In this document: positions 57,742 to 64,000 of the stretch, in pieces
How the letters are laid out: each line of letters opens with the position of its first letter
How positions within the stretch are numbered: position 1 is the first letter of the stretch
Source of the DNA: Tamarix chinensis
Taxonomy: Eukaryota > Streptophyta > Magnoliopsida > Caryophyllales > Tamaricaceae
Assembly: GCA_030549775.1 (NCBI GenBank)
Contig: CM060177.1
Span: 54,996,638 to 55,060,637 of the forward strand
Length of the DNA stretch: 64,000 nucleotides
Direction: 5' to 3'
The notes under the pieces: generated by a model
What the model saw: the letters and a program-made list of their open reading frames with translations, nothing else
The model's database searches: none
What the model was told of the DNA's origin: nothing
Made by a program: the position numbers and the translations under genes

Positions 57742-60700
57742 ATGGATCATTCTTGGATGTTTGCTAATTGTTTGTCTCGAGAATATGAAAATGGAGTTGA
57801 GAAATTTATTAGGTGTGCAGTTGCCCATATTGGACACTATAGTAGATTTGTTTTCCCATGCCTAAGGTGTTGTTTTGTAAAGCGAGTTAATAAATCTAAA
57901 CCTAGAGATAATTTATTATTGTATGGGATTGATAAAAATTACACTAGATGGATATGGCATGGCGAAATGGAACAAGTGGGTACTAATGTGGAAAGTTAGG
58001 AAAATATTTTTGGGATTAATGAGGGTGATTATTTAGAAGAAATGACTCATGTTGTTGAGAAAAGAGTTTGGGATTTTCCTCAAATGTTTGATAAGTTGGT
58101 GGGTGTCTCTAAAACACCCCTATATAGTGGATGTACAAAGTTCACCAGATTATCTACTATTTTAAATTTGTATAATTTGAAAGCATGTAATGGTTGGACC
58201 GATAAGAGTTTCACAATCTTATTAGAACTTGTAAAAAATATTCTTCCTAATGATAATGTGCTCCATAATTGCACTTATGAGGCCACAAAGGTCCTTTCCA
58301 CTATGAGTATGAATTATTAGAAGATACATGCTTGCCCTCAAGATTGTGTCTTATATTGAAATGAATATACATCTCTTGAGAGTTTCCCCAAATACCACCC
58401 ATCATGATATAAAATGGTAGGGGTTCTAGTAAAGGTTATATGATATTTCCTATAATACTGCGATGTAAGCGCATCTTCAATAATCCTAAAGAGGCCAAGA
58501 ACTTAACATGGCACGCTGATGGGAGACTAACTAATGGCTTACTAAAATAACCTGCAAACTCTTCACAATGGAGAATGATTAATTATATATTCCCCAACTT
58601 TGGAGAGGAACGAAGAAACCTATGATTAGCTTTTTCTACGGATGGAATGAATCCACATAATTATGGAACCTATAGTACATGGCCTATGATTTTGGTAATC
58701 TATAACCTACCACCATGGCTATACATTAAATGAAAATATGTGCTATTATCTCTATTAATATCATGACCAAAACAACAAAAAAATAATGTTGATGTATATT
58801 TGGCACCTCTTGTTGAGGATTTGAGGTTGTTATGGGATGAAGGTGTTGAATTATTTTATTCACATCGTGAAGAGAGTTTAAACTTAAGGGAAATGTTTTT
58901 CTGTACTATCAATGATTTTCCTACATATAGGGATTTGTCTGCATATGGTGTGAATGGACATTATACATTTCCTGTATGTGGAGAATATACATCCTTCTAT
59001 TAGTTGAAGTATGGGAATAAGACCACTTATCTCGGGCATAAAAGATTTTTTCCAATGAACCATCCTTATCGTAGGTAAAGAAAAGATTTTAATGAAAAAC
59101 CAAAAGTTATAGGATCTCCAAAACCATTGAGTGGCCGGCAGATACTTGGTAGAATAAATGGTTTGAATGTTAAGCTTGGGAACATGAATTCTACTAGTGG
59201 ATGGAAGAAACGATCAATATTCACTGATCTTCCATATTGGGAACATTTATATGTAAGACATTATCTTGATGTGATGCATATTGAAAATAATATATGTGAT
59301 AATATGATTGGTACGTTACTTAATGTGCCATAGAAGATAAAAGATGGCATCAATACAAGACAAGAAATGATTGAGATGGGTATTCAAAGGGAATTAGCAC
59401 CACAAAGGAATGTGAATCATACTCACTTGCCACCAGTGTGCTATACCCTTTCAAGAAAGGAAAAAATTAATTTTTTGAGTGTTTAAACTAGAGGGATTTT
59501 CCTCAAATATTATTAACTTTTTTTAATGATAGATTTGAAATTGGTGGGTACGAAATCACATGAGTTCCATGTTTTGATGCAGCAACTGTTTCCAATCGCT
59601 ATATGTTCTGTACTTTTGAAATGTGTTAGAAATGCAATTACTAAGCTTTTTTTTATTCAAGGTATTATTCTCTAAGTCTATGGAACCTAAAAAGTTAGAT
59701 GTACTATGGAGAGATATTTTCATCATAATGTATCAACTAGAGATGTATTTTTCACCTTCTTTCTTTGATTGCATGGCTCATTTGACAATTCACTTGGTTA
59801 GGGAGGTGAAATTGTGCAGTCCCTTCTATATGCATTAGATGTACCCATTTAAGGGATTTATGAAAATGTTAAAAGGGTATGTAAGGAACCCATATTGACT
59901 AGAGGGGTGTATTGCAGAGAGCTACATAGTTGAGGAAGCTATTGAATTTTGCACTAATTATTTACCCAATGCTGATGTAATAGGTATTCCTAAATCTTAG
60001 CATGGTGGAAAAGTGAAGGTGTGGGTATGATGGGAAATAAATTGATATGTAAAGAGTGTGATATGTGGCAAAAATTAAACTTGTATGTTCTTCATAATAA
60101 TGAAGAATTTCAATCATATGTAGAAGAATATATGAGAATGTTACGTACTAAAAACCCATCTAAGAGCAAGAAGTGGATACTAGAGAAACATAATATATCT
60201 TTCATAGAATGGTTTTGTGATCACATTACTTGTCAAATGACACACTCATCAAGTACTATTTTTGATACATTGAAATGGTTATCCCAAGGGCCTCACATGG
60301 AAGTATCATCTTTCACAAGCTACTTGATCAATGGGTATACTTTCTACACTAAGTCTCAAGATGATAAGAGTATTATACATAATAGTGGGGTGAATTTAGT
60401 TTCCAAAGCATTACATATTGCTAGTGTGAAAGATAAAAATCCTTTGTATACGAATGTCATATTATGGTGTAATCCAACAAATATGAGAGTTAAATATGCT
60501 TTCTTCATAGTTCCTATTTTAGTTGCATTTGGGTTGACAAAAATGATGGGATCAAATTCAATGAGTTAGGGTTCACTCTTGTGTATCTTAATAAGGTGGG
60601 CCATAAACATGATCCTTTTAAATTGGCATCGCAAGCAGGATAGGTATTTTATGTCACCAATCCTCTTGATAAGAGGAGGTCTATTGTTTTAACCACAAAG

Positions 60701-60890
60701 AGTAGGAATGTGCATAAAGTTGATGATTTAAATGATTATATTTTTCAAGAAGAGGCAACCTTCTCTATGATAAGAACATCATTTTATTTGGGTAATGACA
60801 TTAACCACAATAAAGAGGATACGTATATGTGGGATGATCACTCCGAAGGAGCATGGATCGTTAAAGAAGATACAAGTGAAAAATCATAAA
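57742..60890 (+). pseudogene. TNP2-like CACTA transposase, many stops and frameshifts
   Basis: The domain order is intact but broken. It has a transposase-associated domain (57742-57999, starting MDHSWMFANCLSREYENGVEKF, with the CPCLRC-like site changed to FPCLRC and later GIDKNYTRWIWHGE). Next come QMFDKLVGVSKTPLYSGC and CNGWTDKSFTILLELVK (58042-58320). The Transposase_21 core (58440-59333) has PLVEDLRLLWDEGVELF, CTINDFP, YLGHKRFFPMNHPYRR and LPYWEHLYVRHYLDVMHIENN. A DUF4218-like part follows (59640-60000, LEMYFSPSFFDCMAHLTIHL), then a DUF4216-like part (60200-60890, NGYTFYTKSQDDKS). DUF4216 is the longest open stretch (60021-60569). No single frame exceeds 182 codons. Confidence 0.85.
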
Positions 60891-61440
60891 AGAGAAAATC
60901 TCATAATTATAAGTACGACCCTTTATTTGTTTAAGTATAATGATGCCATATATTATTTTCCCCTTATATAATTTGATTTACCTAAACACAATATATGATG
61001 ATAAAATACTTCTCTTTATAGAGTGAGGAGGAGATAGAAGCATAAGTTGAGATATTTCCCAACAAAGGCCTTAATACTTGTTATAGTATTTGGTATGTCT
61101 TTTAACCTTGTTTTAATAAACTTCTATAATAAAGTATATTAAATAGGATGCATAAAATTGTTGACTTCCTAAAATAAAAAGCTACTTAGGCTTTTATTGA
61201 TTCCTTTATCAATTTCATCATTTTTCTTATCATTTTAGGTTAAATTAGTTTCTATAATACATAAGTAGTTGACTAATATTGCATAGAAGTATATTTGACT
61301 TAACCATTTATACTAAGTGTTTTAGAGACATGGCTTGAGATAATGGAGGTGATTCAACTAGTGGAGGTGATTTGAACCATGGCTCTCATAAAAAAGGGGG
61401 TTGACTGCATTTCAACTACTGGCGATGAAACGATTATGAA

Positions 61441-63215
61441 ATGAATTTATTTAGTTTGGAATGGAACATGAAGGGCCAGACCATTTGTGCAAATGGTAAG
61501 CTTTTATCTACATACATAGGAGAGTGTGCAAGAAATCATGTGCCTATTAGCTATAAAATGTGGGATGAAGTACCAATAGAAAAAAAAAATTGCATGGGAA
61601 GAAATATTAGTAAGTTGATTCACACACTTTAAATAATATCTATATTACTATTTAGGGTTTTGTATGATTATTATACTATGACTATGATTTTGTGTAATTT
61701 GGTAGGCTATTTTCGACATCCCTATTTATCAAAAGAAGGCAATTATTTTTTGAGTTACAAAATCATGGAGGCAATTTAATTCCACTATGGGAAGAAATTT
61801 CAAATATAATGATGATGGCACTATCCAAAAAGACCCACTAAAAAACTATTGAATTTTATAATCAGATTGGGATATTTTTCTAAGGAAAAAGCAGACTCAT
61901 GAATATAAGGTCTAATTGTATAAAACATGTATTCTTCATATATATTTTGTTTATATATTACTATAATTTAGATTGTTATCATAGGAAAAAGTGGAGTAAT
62001 ACGAGAGATAGCTTTAAAGAATCTATACCATCACAACTTGTCTCGCAAGGGATATATTGGTCTCGAGTAAGAAATTGTAAATGAAATTAACAAACCTTTA
62101 TTATAAATTTTATTGTATCTATACCTTAAATTATGATATATTTACCTTTTCAATAAATTGATATTGTAAAGAGAGGTTTGGATCCTGAAACCTTTATAAT
62201 AGATAGACATATCTTGTGGAAGGATGCAAGGGTCCCTAAATATGGTACTGTCACGAATGAAGCTATTAAGGAAGTAGTTGAGAAAATTACAAGTTCTTGT
62301 TATTATATTCATTTATAAGTTTCAATGAGCCTTAGAACATGTTTTGAAATATAACTCTTAGGTTATGGTATTTGATAGAATGCATTAGAAACTTTGAGAC
62401 TAGTGTATCATTTGCATCACGTGCCAATGATTTGCTAACTAAAGCATTGGGAACGATTGAACATCTAGGTCGTGTCAGGACTGGTGGAGCAGGAGTTACA
62501 TTAAGAGATTATTTATGCTCATAGGATGCATATCAAATAACTTGTATATATAAGAATATGATACCTTGGATAAAGGAGGGGATGAAGGAAGAAATAATGA
62601 AAGAGACAAAAAAGGGGATGGAAAATAAGTTATGGGAATGGTGGCTTAAGATTTATGTTCTCTAACAAGGACAAGGAAGTAATTCACACATCAGAGATGA
62701 CCTCTATACCTATTGTTAAAGGTAGTAGTTCAGATGTGCGTTTGGTCGATCTGCCAAAGGTATATGTCTACCTTTATATTGAAATTTCTATAAAACTATT
62801 TTATTAGATAACATAAAAATAAACTCATAGCTCTTTATACACCTTGATTCATATTCTTTTTACTAGAAAAATAGATAAATGAGCCAAAATAATCTCTCAT
62901 TATCATTACATAGATAATAAAAATGATCTTTGAGTTTAAGTTTGTAGGGGGAGATACCATGTTTGTTATTGGTAAGTAACCTAAATCAACTAGTAGAAAT
63001 AGGAAGAGTATGTATATGCCATGGAACAAAAACTGTCATGCTATATAATAAACCCTTAAATGATAAGTACATGTAAGTTGTTGTTGAGGTTTATTTGGAT
63101 GATGATGCTCCATTGCCTGTGCCAAATGATTAAGCCGTTATGTATAAGGTCCAACAGCCACTCACCTATTATGTTGCATGGCCTAAAGCTCTAGTAGATC
63201 TCAATGTTGAGGTAA
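61441..63215 (+). pseudogene. Second CACTA protein, Transposase_24-like, broken
   Basis: Fragments in order: 61441-61632 (GQTICANGKLLSTYIGECAR, HVPISYKMWDEVP), 61980-62080 (RKWSNTRDSF), 62160-62290 (RGLDPETFIIDRHILWKDAR, NEAIKEVVEKIT), and 62440-62520 (LGTIEHLGRVRTGGAGVTLR). A further part near 62940-63215 reads VYGICHG, YNKPLNDKYM and a PLTYYVAWPKALVD motif. The order matches the plant Transposase_24 family and the C-terminal region found beside it in CACTA elements. AT-rich pieces between fragments look like old introns or insertions. Confidence 0.65.
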
Positions 63216-64000
63216 GTATTAATTAATTTTTCAAATAACTTATTTTTGGATCATGCTAATATGGCTTCTCATGTATCATTTTTTGTGATGATTTTACTAT
63301 GAAGTATACATCACAACCTAATTAGGATACACCACACCCTAATAAGAATACACCACACCTTAATTAGATTGAACCACAACCTCCACAACATAAACAACCT
63401 TTAGCAACTAAAAAGAAAAGGGTAAATTCTATGAAACCTGTTTCTAAGGTAGCAAAGGGGTTGTCTAAGCAACAATTGTCAAGTTCTTTCACTTTGGGAA
63501 AAAGTGCATCAACTTGAGGATGTTGAAAGGCTATGCCAATGGAATGGAATTTATAGATTCGATCTTGATTCCATGTCTTAAAGTAGTTATGTTCCATGAA
63601 TATGATATTATGATTGATCGGGAATGTATCAATATAGTTTATAATAGAGGAAAAATTGAGAAATTATATATGACAGTATATAACAAGTGAGTATCATTAA
63701 TTAATTGTTTATAATTTAATATGTTTAATTATGTATGTATTGTCACAAGTTAATATATTTCAATATAAGATAATGTTTGAAAAGTGTGAGCATGATAGGA
63801 TATGTATTTTTGGGCTATTGTGTCCAAGTTGTTGAGTTATGAGTATGATGACATTTTATTCTGTTTCATTAACTATGGAAGTTTGGACCACCTTTTAAAT
63901 TATAAAGATACTAAAACCTTAATGTTAAGGAAATAATTTTAGCAAAATGAAGGGTTGTTTCTGATGTAGGAGAAAACAATCAAGAATTGAATTTCATAAT
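63216..64000. other. CACTA 3' part, unresolved
   Basis: A short repeat of ACACCACACC(T/C)TAAT units at about 63325-63365 is followed by a Lys/Ser-rich reading (KKKRVNSMKPVSKVAKGLSKQQLSS). Then come short frames that might be part of a Ulp1-like or other CACTA-borne protein. Not firmly identified. Confidence 0.3.

Larger units (their letters stand above)
57742..64000 (+). mobile_element. Decayed CACTA (En/Spm) transposon, runs past the window end
   Basis: Two coding regions typical of plant CACTA elements stand in the usual order: a TNP2-like transposase (57742-60890) and a Transposase_24-like second protein (61441-63215). Both are in the plus strand and heavily broken. Terminal inverted repeats were not found. 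The right end is probably outside the window. Confidence 0.75.

Overview
The window is nuclear DNA of a flowering plant. It holds one ordinary split nuclear gene, a RABA5a-type Rab GTPase with a phase-1 intron and plant splice signals at 18863-20324. Nearly everything else is plant transposable-element sequence: Ty1/copia and Ty3/gypsy LTR retrotransposons, a LINE, hAT-type MITEs, CACTA and MULE/FAR1 relics. I cannot name the species.

Layout. 1-3475: an AT-rich, probably Ty3-type LTR on the minus strand, cut by the window edge, with a telo-box-bearing minisatellite and a diverged partial second copy. 5263-10771: a complete minus-strand Tnt1/Tork-like copia element (Cop1) with 708-bp LTRs, tRNA-iMet primer site, polypurine tract and one unbroken 1323-codon gag-pol frame. 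11464-15791: a 4.3-kb Ty3-type solo LTR with a perfect 5-bp target duplication (GTAAT). 17340-20700: RABA5a with a probable 5'-UTR intron. 22060-25229: a FAR1/MULE fragment, a possible LTR fragment and a decayed LINE ORF1 that holds a 323-bp hAT MITE with an 8-bp target duplication. 25230-51563: a three-level nest. An old Tekay/Del-like gypsy element (plus strand) is interrupted by an Angela-like copia (Cop2, minus, 31786-47472), which is itself interrupted by a gag-only non-autonomous LTR element (LARD/TR-GAG-like, minus, 36984-44211). 52540-54960: a decayed copia fragment (minus). 54896-56375: a local duplication with an exon-like open frame. 57742-64000: a decayed CACTA transposon (plus) with TNP2-type and Transposase_24-like parts, running to the window end.

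The most unusual signal is that both copia insertions are flanked by long direct repeats of the target instead of the usual 5-bp duplication: 261 bp around Cop1 and 230-234 bp around Cop2. Cop2 has also lost 15 bp of one LTR end at a 2-bp microhomology. In the same window the solo LTR and the non-autonomous element have normal 5-bp duplications. This suggests integration through widely staggered breaks with fill-in and end joining, or allelic recombination, rather than ordinary integrase strand transfer.

A second signal is a hairpin with a fixed AGGA loop and covarying stem, found twice in the non-autonomous element, each time exactly 4 nt before an identical polypurine tract. Divergences and similarities quoted here were counted by eye from the sequence. 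Family assignments rest on remembered protein motifs, not on a search.
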